Assembly: GCA_005793295.1 (NCBI GenBank)
Contig: SXSX01000244.1
Coordinates: 1 to 24,342 of the forward strand
Reading direction: 5' to 3'
Source of the DNA: Burkholderiales bacterium
GTDB taxonomy: Bacteria; Pseudomonadota; Gammaproteobacteria; Burkholderiales; Burkholderiaceae_C
DNA: 24,342 nt
The notes under the pieces: model-generated
What the model saw: the letters and a program-made list of their open reading frames with translations, nothing else
The model's database searches: none
What the model was told of the DNA's origin: nothing
In this document: one piece after another, positions 6,730 through 13,937 of the stretch
Layout: every line of letters starts with the position of its first letter
How positions within the stretch are numbered: position 1 is the stretch's first letter
Translations under genes and position numbers: made by a program

Positions 6730-8166
6730 TCACTCTTCCTTGATTTCGGGTTTACGTTCTACCAAGGTTTTACTGACCACCACGGATTGGCCTTTGAGTT
6801 GCCGGATCGCTTGCATCAACTGGAAATCTTTGTCGGAGCCAAACTCCGGCGCTCTGCGCTCGGCCACAGGTTTGCGTGATTCTTCTTCGAGTCGTTTCAG
6901 GGCTTCTTCTCGGGCTTTTTCACGAACGTCGTCTTTTTTCTCTTCGCCTTGGCCGCTGCCTAAATGTTTTTCAAGGTCGGCTTCACGGGTGCGCAGTGCC
7001 GCAAAAGGGCTGCCTTCTGCGGTTTCATCGACCATCACATCGGGCACGATACCTTTGGCTTGGATCGACTTTCCACTGGGGGTGTAATAGCGCGAGGTTG
7101 TAATTTTTAAACCGGTATCTGGGCCCAAGGGTCGGAAGGTTTGAACCGAGCCTTTGCCAAAAGTTTGGCTGCCCATGATGGTGGCGCGTTTATGGTCTTG
7201 CAAAGCGCCAGCCACAATTTCGCTGGCCGAAGCGGAGCCTTCGTTAACCAACACAACGACCGGTACTTTTTTCAACCCAAATGGCAAAGACTTCAAGGGA
7301 TCTGCGCCAGCGCGGCCTTGGTAGTCTTGGGGCAGCGCCTTGAGAACTTGTTTGCTATCGGCTGTTTGTCCGTTGGTAGAAACCACGGTCACGTTCTCAG
7401 GCAAAAAGGCGGCAGAAATAGCCACGGCCGCATTCAAAAGACCGCCTGGATCATTGCGCAGGTCTAGAACGATGCCTTTGATTTTTGGGTCTTGTTTGTA
7501 AATTTCATTGACCTTCTTGACGAAGTCATCCACCGTGCGCTCTTGGAACTGGCTTACCCGTACCCAGCCGTAACCAGGTTCCACCAACTTACCCCGAACC
7601 GAGAGTTGCTTAATTTCTTCGCGGATGATGGTGACCGGAAAAGTGCGGCCCTCTTCTTTGCGAAAGATGGTTAATAAAACCTTGGTGCCGGGTTCTCCGC
7701 GCATGCGTTTGACCGCTTCGTTCAGGGTTAAGCCCTTGACCGCGGTGTCGTCAATTTTGGTGATCAAGTCATTGGTCTTTAAACCCGCGCGAAACGCGGG
7801 CGAGCCTTCAATGGGTGACATAACCTTGACCAGACCGTCTTCTTGGGTAATTTCAATGCCCACGCCCACAAATTTTCCGGAAGTGCCTTCGCGAAATTCT
7901 TTAAACGCTTTTTTGTCAAAGTAAGCGGAATGCGGATCCAAGCTGGAGACCATGCCGGAGATCGCGTCGGTGATGAGTTTTTTATCATCGACCGGTTCTA
8001 CGTAATCGCTTTTGATGAGGCCAAAAACAGCCGAGAGTTGCTGCAGCTCTTCAAGCGGCAACGGCGCCATCGCACTGCGGGCACCGGTTTGAAGCGATAC
8101 GGTGGTGAGTGCTCCGGCCACAATGCCCAAAGCAACCCAACCTGCGATCTTAAGTTTTTGACTCAT
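6730..8166 (-). CDS. ctpA: S41-family C-terminal processing protease (CtpA/Prc type)
   Basis: This 478-residue periplasmic serine protease has a hydrophobic N-terminal segment (about residues 7-25) that serves as signal peptide or anchor. A PDZ domain covers about 98-170. In the S41 catalytic core the Ser-Lys dyad is S313 (in GSASASE) and K338 (in FGKGS), with Q342 in support; these spacings match the S430/K455/Q459 of E. coli Prc. The C-terminal 90 residues are strongly charged (Glu/Lys/Arg-rich) and probably form a helical tail. Such proteases trim or degrade envelope proteins, including lipoproteins and peptidoglycan hydrolases. It lies between gpmA (39-base gap) and moeB (7-base gap), a common betaproteobacterial arrangement. 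Confidence 0.92.
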   Translation of the reverse strand: MSQKLKIAGWVALGIVAGALTTVSLQTGARSAMAPLPLEELQQLSAVFGLIKSDYVEPVDDKKLITDAISGMVSSLDPHSAYFDKKAFKEFREGTSGKFVGVGIEITQEDGLVKVMSPIEGSPAFRAGLKTNDLITKIDDTAVKGLTLNEAVKRMRGEPGTKVLLTIFRKEEGRTFPVTIIREEIKQLSVRGKLVEPGYGWVRVSQFQERTVDDFVKKVNEIYKQDPKIKGIVLDLRNDPGGLLNAAVAISAAFLPENVTVVSTNGQTADSKQVLKALPQDYQGRAGADPLKSLPFGLKKVPVVVLVNEGSASASEIVAGALQDHKRATIMGSQTFGKGSVQTFRPLGPDTGLKITTSRYYTPSGKSIQAKGIVPDVMVDETAEGSPFAALRTREADLEKHLGSGQGEEKKDDVREKAREEALKRLEEESRKPVAERRAPEFGSDKDFQLMQAIRQLKGQSVVVSKTLVERKPEIKEE

Positions 8167-8205
8167 AAATATGTCCGTGTTGCCTTGTCGTGTCTAGTTG
8201 TTTAT

Positions 8206-8949
8206 TTAAGCTTTTCCCTGAGAGGCAACCGCAGCGGCAGCCTTGGCTGCGGCTTCTGCGTCCCCTAGATAGTAGTGCTTTATTGGCTTGAGTTCTGTAT
8301 CGAGCTCGTATACCAGTGGAATGCCGTTGGGAATGTTGACGCTAACAATGGCGTCGTCCGAGATGCCGTCTAAGTATTTCACCAAAGCGCGGATGGAATT
8401 TCCATGCGCTGCGATGACGATACGTTTACCCGCCAAAAGGCCCGGCGCGATCGATTCGTTCCAAAACGGCATGACCCGCTCAACGGTGTCTTTCAGGCAT
8501 TCAGTCAAAGGAATTTGTTCTGGCTTAAGTTTGGCGTAGCGTGAGTCGCTGCGCTCGCTGCGGGGGTCTTGGGGCGTGAGCGCGGGCGGCGGGGTGTCGT
8601 AACTGCGCCGCCAGACCAAAACCTGTTCTTCGCCATATTGTTTGGCCATGTCGGCTTTGTTGAGGCCTTGCAGGGCGCCGTAATGGCGTTCGTTCAACCG
8701 CCAAGCGTGGACAACGGGAAGCCATGTGCGGTCCATCTCATCGAGGCAATGCCACAGCGTGCGGGTTGCCCGCTTGAGCATGCTGGTGTAAGCGACATCA
8801 AAGTCATAACCCTCAGCTTTCAGAAGTCGCCCGGCATTTTTGGCTTGCTCCACCCCGGTGGGTGTCAGGTCCACATCGGTCCAGCCGGTAAAGCGATTTT
8901 CTAAATTCCAGGTGGATTCGCCGTGGCGAATCAATACAAGTTTGTACAT
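8206..8949 (-). CDS. gpmA: 2,3-bisphosphoglycerate-dependent phosphoglycerate mutase
   Basis: This 247-residue glycolytic and gluconeogenic enzyme interconverts 3- and 2-phosphoglycerate. The phosphohistidine motif LIRHGEST places the catalytic His at residue 9. Other hallmark stretches are NRFTGWTDVDLT, LNERHYGALQG and the second histidine in AAHGNSIRAL. The ATG at 8949 gives the normal family length; an upstream in-frame start at 8982 would add 11 residues with no family support. The C-terminus is alanine-rich. It is the first gene of the minus-strand unit gpmA-ctpA-moeB and diverges from the rhodanese gene, sharing a 113-base intergenic region. Confidence 0.95.
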   Translation of the reverse strand: MYKLVLIRHGESTWNLENRFTGWTDVDLTPTGVEQAKNAGRLLKAEGYDFDVAYTSMLKRATRTLWHCLDEMDRTWLPVVHAWRLNERHYGALQGLNKADMAKQYGEEQVLVWRRSYDTPPPALTPQDPRSERSDSRYAKLKPEQIPLTECLKDTVERVMPFWNESIAPGLLAGKRIVIAAHGNSIRALVKYLDGISDDAIVSVNIPNGIPLVYELDTELKPIKHYYLGDAEAAAKAAAAVASQGKA

Positions 8950-9013
8950 AGTGGGTGAATCAAGGGCCAAACCAAGGGGCAAGAGACAGGGGTAAAAGCA
9001 GTAGCACGGTACA

Positions 9014-9027
9014 GCATTCTAAAATGC
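9014..9027. promoter_or_regulatory. Small inverted repeat with -10-like TAAAAT
   Basis: GCATT (9014-9018) and AATGC (9023-9027) are perfect inverted arms around CTAA. The site includes TAAAAT (9020-9025), a good -10 match for the plus-strand rhodanese-grxC unit, whose GTG is 38 bases downstream. No convincing -35 hexamer lies 16-18 bases upstream, so the call is tentative. Confidence 0.25.
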
Positions 9028-9062
9028 ATGTTCTAGACCTCTAGCAACTATCAAGGAACAAA

Positions 9063-9470
9063 GTGAAATTTATTATCGATAACTGGATGCTGATCAGCCT
9101 GGCCGTGTTTTCTGGAGCGCTGCTTTTGGCCCCCGTCATCCAAGGCGCTGCCAGCCAAGGCCTGAGCGCGGCAGAAGCCGTGCAGTTGATGAACCGTGAA
9201 AAAGCCGTCGTCATTGACGTTTGCGAACCCGCAGAATTTGCTCTTGGCCATATTGTGGGCTCTAAAAATATTCCGCTTGGGCAGCTGGAGGCAAAGCTCG
9301 CTGGCGCTGTTAAAAACAAAAGCCTGCCTTTGATTTTGGTGTGTCAGTCTGGGATTCGTTCGTCCCGGGCGGTTGCTACGGCCCAAAAACTCGGTTTCGA
9401 GAAAGCCCATTCCTTGGGTGGCGGCCTAACGGCGTGGAAAACTGCCAATATGCCGGTTGAAAAAGCCTAA
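9063..9470 (+). CDS. Membrane-anchored single-domain rhodanese
   Basis: This 135-residue protein has one N-terminal transmembrane helix (about residues 8-25) and one rhodanese domain (about 35-130). The active-site loop is C94-QSGIRS, the usual CxxxxR cradle for a persulfide. The family usually has DVREPAEF; here the arginine is replaced by Cys54 (DVCEPAEF). The start is a GTG at 9063 supported by AAGGA 6 bases upstream. It leads the group rhodanese-grxC-secB-gpsA, a conserved betaproteobacterial order. It probably handles sulfane sulfur or a membrane redox function. The nearby MoeB-like enzyme lacks its own rhodanese domain, but a direct partnership is only inference. Confidence 0.88.
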   Translation: MKFIIDNWMLISLAVFSGALLLAPVIQGAASQGLSAAEAVQLMNREKAVVIDVCEPAEFALGHIVGSKNIPLGQLEAKLAGAVKNKSLPLILVCQSGIRSSRAVATAQKLGFEKAHSLGGGLTAWKTANMPVEKA

Positions 9471-9504
9471 TTTTTTTCAATATTTCAGACTTCACACACT
9501 ACTT

Positions 9505-9510
9505 TATAAA
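9505..9510 (+). promoter_or_regulatory. Possible -10 element immediately before grxC
   Basis: TATAAA lies 4 bases before the grxC ATG. A transcript starting the usual 6-7 bases downstream would begin at or inside the start codon, which could give a leaderless mRNA; grxC has no visible Shine-Dalgarno sequence. The -35 region is poor (ATTTCA with a 17-base spacer), so this is weak. Confidence 0.2.
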
Positions 9511-9514
9511 TCGT

Positions 9515-9775
9515 ATGCAAATCGTCAAGATGTACACCACCGCCGTGTGTCCTTACTGCGTTCAAGCCAAGCGCATCCTTAAATCCAAGGGCGTAGAGCA
9601 TATTGAAGAAATCCGCATTGATGCCAACCCCGACCAGCGCACGCACATGATGGAAATCACTGGGCGGCGTACCGTTCCTCAAATTTTTATTGGAAGTACG
9701 CATGTCGGCGGGTGCGATGATTTGATGGACTTGGACAGCCGCGGTGGTTTGGTGCCCTTGTTGGCGCAGGCCTGA
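9515..9775 (+). CDS. grxC: Glutaredoxin 3
   Basis: This 86-residue glutathione-dependent thiol-disulfide oxidoreductase of the cytoplasm has the dithiol active site C12-P-Y-C15. The cis-proline motif TVPQIFIG and the GGCDDLMDLD glutathione-binding segment are also present, and the length matches GrxC. It sits 44 bases after the rhodanese gene. No Shine-Dalgarno sequence precedes the ATG (CACTACTTTATAAATCGT). It is followed by a strong hairpin before secB, so secB may have a separate promoter. Confidence 0.95.
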   Translation: MQIVKMYTTAVCPYCVQAKRILKSKGVEHIEEIRIDANPDQRTHMMEITGRRTVPQIFIGSTHVGGCDDLMDLDSRGGLVPLLAQA

Positions 9776-9800
9776 GCGTCATTATTTCGGCGTCTGGCCC

Positions 9801-9809
9801 TGACATAAT
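9801..9809 (+). promoter_or_regulatory. Extended -10-like element before secB
   Basis: TGACATAAT reads as an extended -10 element (TG, one base, then CATAAT at 9804-9809). Transcription would start near 9816, just before the hairpin at 9820-9846. No good -35 hexamer accompanies it, as is usual for extended -10 promoters. Confidence 0.35.
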
Positions 9810-9819
9810 CCCCTAGTCG

Positions 9820-9853
9820 AGCCCACCCCTTGTGACCGGGTGGGCTTTGTTTT
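9820..9853 (+). terminator. Strong stem-loop followed by a T-rich run between grxC and secB
   Basis: AGCCCACCC (9820-9828) pairs perfectly with GGGTGGGCT (9838-9846) around a 9-base loop, followed by TTGTTTT. This is a textbook rho-independent terminator for the rhodanese-grxC transcript. The T-run is only on the plus-strand side. Because a candidate promoter lies just upstream, the same structure could instead form the 5' end of the secB leader. Confidence 0.7.
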
Positions 9854-9871
9854 ACCTTGAAAGAAATTGCT

Positions 9872-10327
9872 ATGGCTGACCAAGAACCTGTATTCCAAAT
9901 TCAACGCGTTTACCTCAAAGAAGCCTCGCTTGAGCAACCGAACTCTCCCGCCATCTTGCTCGAGCAAGAGCAACCATCGGTCGATATTCAGCTTGGCGTA
10001 GAGGCTAATCCTGTGGCAGAAGGCATTTACGAGGTGTGTGTCACAGCCACCGTTCAAACCAAAATTCAAGACCGAACCGTGTTTTTGGTAGAAGCCAAGC
10101 AAGCCGGTATTTTTGAAATTCGCAACCTTCCTCCCGAGCAATTGGGCCAAATCATGGGAATTGCGTGCCCGCAAATCGTTTACCCCTACTTGCGTGGCAA
10201 CGTTGCTGATTTAATTCAACGCGGCGGCTTTCCTCCAGTGCACTTGTCGGAAATTAATTTCCAAGCGATGTACGAGCAGCAGCAAAACCCCGCAGGTGCG
10301 GATGCTGCGCCCAGCAGCTTGCAATAA
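9872..10327 (+). CDS. secB: Protein-export chaperone SecB
   Basis: This 151-residue cytosolic tetrameric chaperone keeps preproteins unfolded and hands them to SecA. Family segments visible are FQIQRVYLKEASLE, the central beta-sheet region with YEVCVTATV and FLVEAKQAGIFEI, and the conserved IACPQIVYPYLRGNVADLIQRGGFPPVHL. The acidic and hydrophobic residues of the SecA contact surface are there. The C-terminal tail is Gln/Ala-rich and variable. The ATG at 9872 is chosen; an in-frame TTG at 9857 would add 5 residues. gpsA follows after 28 bases, the conserved secB-gpsA order also found in E. coli. Confidence 0.95.
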   Translation: MADQEPVFQIQRVYLKEASLEQPNSPAILLEQEQPSVDIQLGVEANPVAEGIYEVCVTATVQTKIQDRTVFLVEAKQAGIFEIRNLPPEQLGQIMGIACPQIVYPYLRGNVADLIQRGGFPPVHLSEINFQAMYEQQQNPAGADAAPSSLQ

Positions 10328-10355
10328 TCCAACTTTGCGCTGGCGCTAAGCCACC

Positions 10356-11369
10356 ATGAAAATTCTGATTCTTGGTGCTGGGGCATGGGGGAGTGCACTG
10401 GCAGTCAGTGCCTGTGCTCATCCCAAGGCGCACCACGTCACGCTCTGGGCCCGTGAAAGCGCCCAGGCCGCTGCGATGCAAAACCAGCGTGAGAACCAAC
10501 GCTATTTGCCTGGACTCGTTTTACCGAGCCATTTGAACATTCTCAATTCTTCATGGGCTGAACTGGAGCCGCTGTGCGCTGCGCAAGACTTGGTGGTGGT
10601 AGCCACTCCCATGGCTGGATTGCGCTTTGCGTTGGCCCAACTTCACAATCTCCAGGTCCCAGTGGCTTGGTTGTGCAAAGGCTTTGAAACTCCGCAGGCA
10701 GAAAATTCCTGGGGTTTGATGGGCCATGAGGTGCAAGCCAGGGTTGCGCCGGCTTTGCACGCAGGCGTTCTGACTGGCCCAAGTTTTGCGCAAGAAGTTG
10801 CCAAAGGGCAACCCACAGCCATGGTCGCGGCAAGTGCCCATGACGCAGTTCGTCAGTCTTTGGTGTCTGCCTTTCATAGCCAGTCGCTGCGGGTCTATGC
10901 CAGTGACGACGTGGTGGGAGTGGAGGTTGGTGGTGCGGTTAAAAACGTCTTGGCGATTGCCACCGGTTTATGCGATGGATTGCAGCTGGGGCTGAATGCC
11001 CGCGCCGCGCTCATTACACGGGGACTGGCCGAGATGACGCGGTTGGGGTTGGCATTGGGCGCCAAGCCAGAAACCTTTATGGGCCTGAGTGGTTTGGGTG
11101 ATTTGGTATTAACTGCAACCGGTGATTTGTCCCGCAACCGACGCATTGGCTTGGCCCTTGCGCAAGGGCAAACGCTAGACCAAGCGGTGCAAGCTTTAGG
11201 CCACGTAGCAGAAGGGGTCTACAGCGCTCGCACAGTTGTTCAACGGGCCCAAGGGCTGGGGGTAGACATGCCGATTGCCCAAAGCGTGGTGGATCTGCTC
11301 AACGGCAAGTTACAACCTGCGCAGGCGGTTGCTGCTCTGATGGGGCGGGGGCCTACCCAGGAACTTTAG
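10356..11369 (+). CDS. gpsA: NAD(P)-dependent glycerol-3-phosphate dehydrogenase
   Basis: This 337-residue enzyme reduces dihydroxyacetone phosphate to sn-glycerol-3-phosphate, the backbone for phospholipids. The Rossmann loop GAGAWG is at residues 7-12. GPSFAQEV follows at about 141-148, then the catalytic lysine K196 in VGGAVKNVLAIA, and GLSGLGDLVLTATGDLSRNRRIG in the C-terminal helical domain. The gene is the last of the grxC-secB-gpsA series. Its final 17 bases overlap the 3' end of the convergent cyanophycin synthetase gene, so the two transcripts are antisense at their ends and share no spacer for a terminator. Confidence 0.95.
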   Translation: MKILILGAGAWGSALAVSACAHPKAHHVTLWARESAQAAAMQNQRENQRYLPGLVLPSHLNILNSSWAELEPLCAAQDLVVVATPMAGLRFALAQLHNLQVPVAWLCKGFETPQAENSWGLMGHEVQARVAPALHAGVLTGPSFAQEVAKGQPTAMVAASAHDAVRQSLVSAFHSQSLRVYASDDVVGVEVGGAVKNVLAIATGLCDGLQLGLNARAALITRGLAEMTRLGLALGAKPETFMGLSGLGDLVLTATGDLSRNRRIGLALAQGQTLDQAVQALGHVAEGVYSARTVVQRAQGLGVDMPIAQSVVDLLNGKLQPAQAVAALMGRGPTQEL

Positions 11370-13935
11370 TATCTTGAACCTTGGCGGCAATGTAGGCCAT
11401 AGCCTCTTCCACTTGGTCCACCAAAATCAAACACAGCTCGCCCGGTTGCAGCGCATCCATGGCCGTATCGATGGCTAAAAACTCCCCATAAATCTCAGAC
11501 CGCTGTTTGGCTTTTTTGGCATTGGCCAAGCCTTCACGCAACAGCGCCATCACTTCTCCATCAGACCGCCCACGCTGGCATTGGTCTTCGTACATCACCA
11601 CTTCTTCAAAGGCGTCGCCCAAAATTTCGGTGATTTGGCGAATGTCTTGATCACGTCGATCGCCAGGCCCGCTGATCACCACGCTGCGCCGGGTTGCCGG
11701 CATGGCTTGCACCGCCTGAACCAAAGCAATCATGGCGTCGGGGTTGTGGCCGTAATCGGCAATCACAGTTGCGCCGTGGTAGTTAAACAAGTTAAAGCGA
11801 CCTTGGGCGTTGTTGTTGTCGTTGGAGAAGTTAGCTAATCCGCCGCGAATCGTGTCCCAATCCATTCCCAAGGCCCACACTGCAGCCACGCTGGCCATGG
11901 TGTTTTCCACTTGAAATCCGATGCTGCCATCTAAAGTCAAAGGAATATCTTTCAGCGCGATTGTGTTTTTCACGCTCCCTTTGGCTGCCACTAAATTTCC
12001 GTTTTCGATATACACCACCGCGTGGCCTTGTGCGCGGTGGGTCGCCATGACAGGATTGAATTTGTCGAGCGCAAAAAACGTCACCGACCCTTTGCATTTT
12101 GCGGCCATGCTGGCAACGATCGGGTCAGCTGCGTTCAAAACGGCTGTTCCTTTAGCGCTGACATTTTGGACAATCACGCGCTTGAGTACAGCAAGCTCAT
12201 CGACCGTGGTGATGTAGTTCAGCCCGAGGTGGTCCCCGCTGCCCACATTGGTGACCACTGCCACATCGCAACAATCAAACGCCAAGCCTTCACGTAACAC
12301 CCCGCCGCGAGCGGTTTCAAGCACCGCAGCATCTACGTCAGGGTGGTGCAACACATTTTTCGCGCTCTTGGGGCCACTGCAGTCACCCGTATCAATGCAC
12401 TCGCCACCCACGTACACACCGTCGGTATTGGTCATGCCAACGCACAAGCCTTGGTGTGTTAATAAGTGAGAGATTAAACGTACTGTGGTGGTTTTACCGT
12501 TGGTTCCAGTCACCGCAACAATCGGAATGCGTCCGTCTTGGCCATTCTTAAACAACATAGACACAATGGCTTCGCCCACCGCGCGGCCCTTGCCAAAGGA
12601 CGGGCTCAGGTGCATCCGAAGTCCGGGGGCCGCATTAACCTCCACCACGCCGCCGCCTTGCTCTTCGATCGGACGCAAGATGCTGTCGCAAACCATATCA
12701 ACCCCGCAAATATGTAAGCCCACCATATGCGCAGCGGCCACCGCGCGGGCGGCCACATCGGGGTGCACGTCATCGGTCACATCGGTGGCAGAGCCTCCGG
12801 TGGATAAATTGGCGTTGTTGCGTAAATTGACCCGCTCGCCTTTGGCAGGAATCGATTCGGCGGTAAAGCCTTGTCCGGCTAAGCAAGCGTGGGCAATTTC
12901 ATCAAAGCGAATTTTGGTAAGCGAGGTCGAATGGCCTTCACCGCGTTTGGGGTCTAGGTTGACTTGTTCAACCAGTTGCGCCACGGTATGAACGCCGTCT
13001 CCCAACACCTTAGGCGGATCACGCCGCGCGGCTGCGACCAATTTATCGCCCACCACGAGCAAACGAAAATCATTTCCCGGCATATAACGCTCAACCAAAA
13101 TGCGATCACGAAACTCGATAGCGACGGCGTAGGCCGCCCGCAACTGGGCTTCATTGCCAATGTTGACGGTCACGCCTTTGCCTTGGTTGCCATCCAGCGG
13201 TTTCACCACCACCGGCCAGCCAATCTCTAGTGCGGCTTTCAAAGCGTCATCGGCATCACTGACGGCACGTCCCATCGGCACGGGAACACCGGCGGCGTTG
13301 AGCAGTTTTTTGGTTAGCTCTTTGTCTTGCCCAATGGCCTCGGCAATGGCACTGGTAGCGTCTATCTCGGCGGCTTGAATACGCCGCTGTTTGCTGCCCC
13401 AGCCAAATCGCACCATCGAGCCTTCGGTCATCCGGCTGAAGGGAATATTGCGTGCGACTGCGGCATTCACGACGGAGCCAGTGCTTGGCCCGAGCCGAAC
13501 GTCTTCATCGAGTTCGCTCAATTGCGCAAGGGCCGCAGGCACATCAAACGGTGTATCGTTGAGCGCTGCCAAACACAAGTCTTGCGCTAGCGTAAAGGCA
13601 AGCCTACCAACGGCTTCTTCGCTGTACTCGACTACCACTTGGTACACCCCAGCGTCAAAGGTTGGTTTGGTGCAACTAAACGTCACCGGGCAGCCAGCCT
13701 GCGCTTGCAAACCCAAAGCCGCCAGCTCTAATACGCTCGCCAATGGAATCGAGTCATCGTGACCAATCGGCTGAAACGGGCTAATCTCTGGAAAGCGGGC
13801 ACGCAAGCGCGTCTCGAAACCGGCCAATTTACCAATCGCGCACTCCAAGGGTTCGCACGAGACGATCGCCTGAATCGCGGTGTGGTGGCTCCACAAATTG
13901 GGCCCGCGCAAGGCTCTGGTTTGGGTGACTTCCAT
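11353..13935 (-). CDS. cphA: Cyanophycin synthetase, CphA1 type
   Basis: This 860-residue enzyme polymerises aspartate and arginine into cyanophycin (multi-L-arginyl-poly-L-aspartate). The N-terminal domain covers about residues 1-160. The ATP-grasp domain, about 190-465, contains KPLDGNQGKGV (245-255), VERYMPGNDFRLLVVGDK and VVEVNAAPG (430-437), and adds Asp to the backbone. The Mur-ligase-like domain has an intact P-loop TGTNGKTTT (476-484) and a C-terminal lobe with IADYGHNPDAM and SGPGDRRDQD; it adds Arg to the Asp side chain. The ATG lies 2 bases after the stop of the CphA2-like gene, so the two are a coupled pair. No cyanophycinase or isoaspartyl dipeptidase gene is in the window. Confidence 0.93.
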   Translation of the reverse strand: MEVTQTRALRGPNLWSHHTAIQAIVSCEPLECAIGKLAGFETRLRARFPEISPFQPIGHDDSIPLASVLELAALGLQAQAGCPVTFSCTKPTFDAGVYQVVVEYSEEAVGRLAFTLAQDLCLAALNDTPFDVPAALAQLSELDEDVRLGPSTGSVVNAAVARNIPFSRMTEGSMVRFGWGSKQRRIQAAEIDATSAIAEAIGQDKELTKKLLNAAGVPVPMGRAVSDADDALKAALEIGWPVVVKPLDGNQGKGVTVNIGNEAQLRAAYAVAIEFRDRILVERYMPGNDFRLLVVGDKLVAAARRDPPKVLGDGVHTVAQLVEQVNLDPKRGEGHSTSLTKIRFDEIAHACLAGQGFTAESIPAKGERVNLRNNANLSTGGSATDVTDDVHPDVAARAVAAAHMVGLHICGVDMVCDSILRPIEEQGGGVVEVNAAPGLRMHLSPSFGKGRAVGEAIVSMLFKNGQDGRIPIVAVTGTNGKTTTVRLISHLLTHQGLCVGMTNTDGVYVGGECIDTGDCSGPKSAKNVLHHPDVDAAVLETARGGVLREGLAFDCCDVAVVTNVGSGDHLGLNYITTVDELAVLKRVIVQNVSAKGTAVLNAADPIVASMAAKCKGSVTFFALDKFNPVMATHRAQGHAVVYIENGNLVAAKGSVKNTIALKDIPLTLDGSIGFQVENTMASVAAVWALGMDWDTIRGGLANFSNDNNNAQGRFNLFNYHGATVIADYGHNPDAMIALVQAVQAMPATRRSVVISGPGDRRDQDIRQITEILGDAFEEVVMYEDQCQRGRSDGEVMALLREGLANAKKAKQRSEIYGEFLAIDTAMDALQPGELCLILVDQVEEAMAYIAAKVQDTKVPG

Positions 13936-13937
13936 AG

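Noticed and set aside
8950..8982. Earlier start for gpmA
   Set aside because: It adds residues before the near-invariant N-terminal strand and gives a non-standard length.
9457..9480. TTGAAAAA/TTTTTCAA hairpin at the end of the rhodanese gene as a terminator
   Set aside because: The stem is almost purely A-T with an 8-base loop, too weak to call, and grxC probably relies on read-through.
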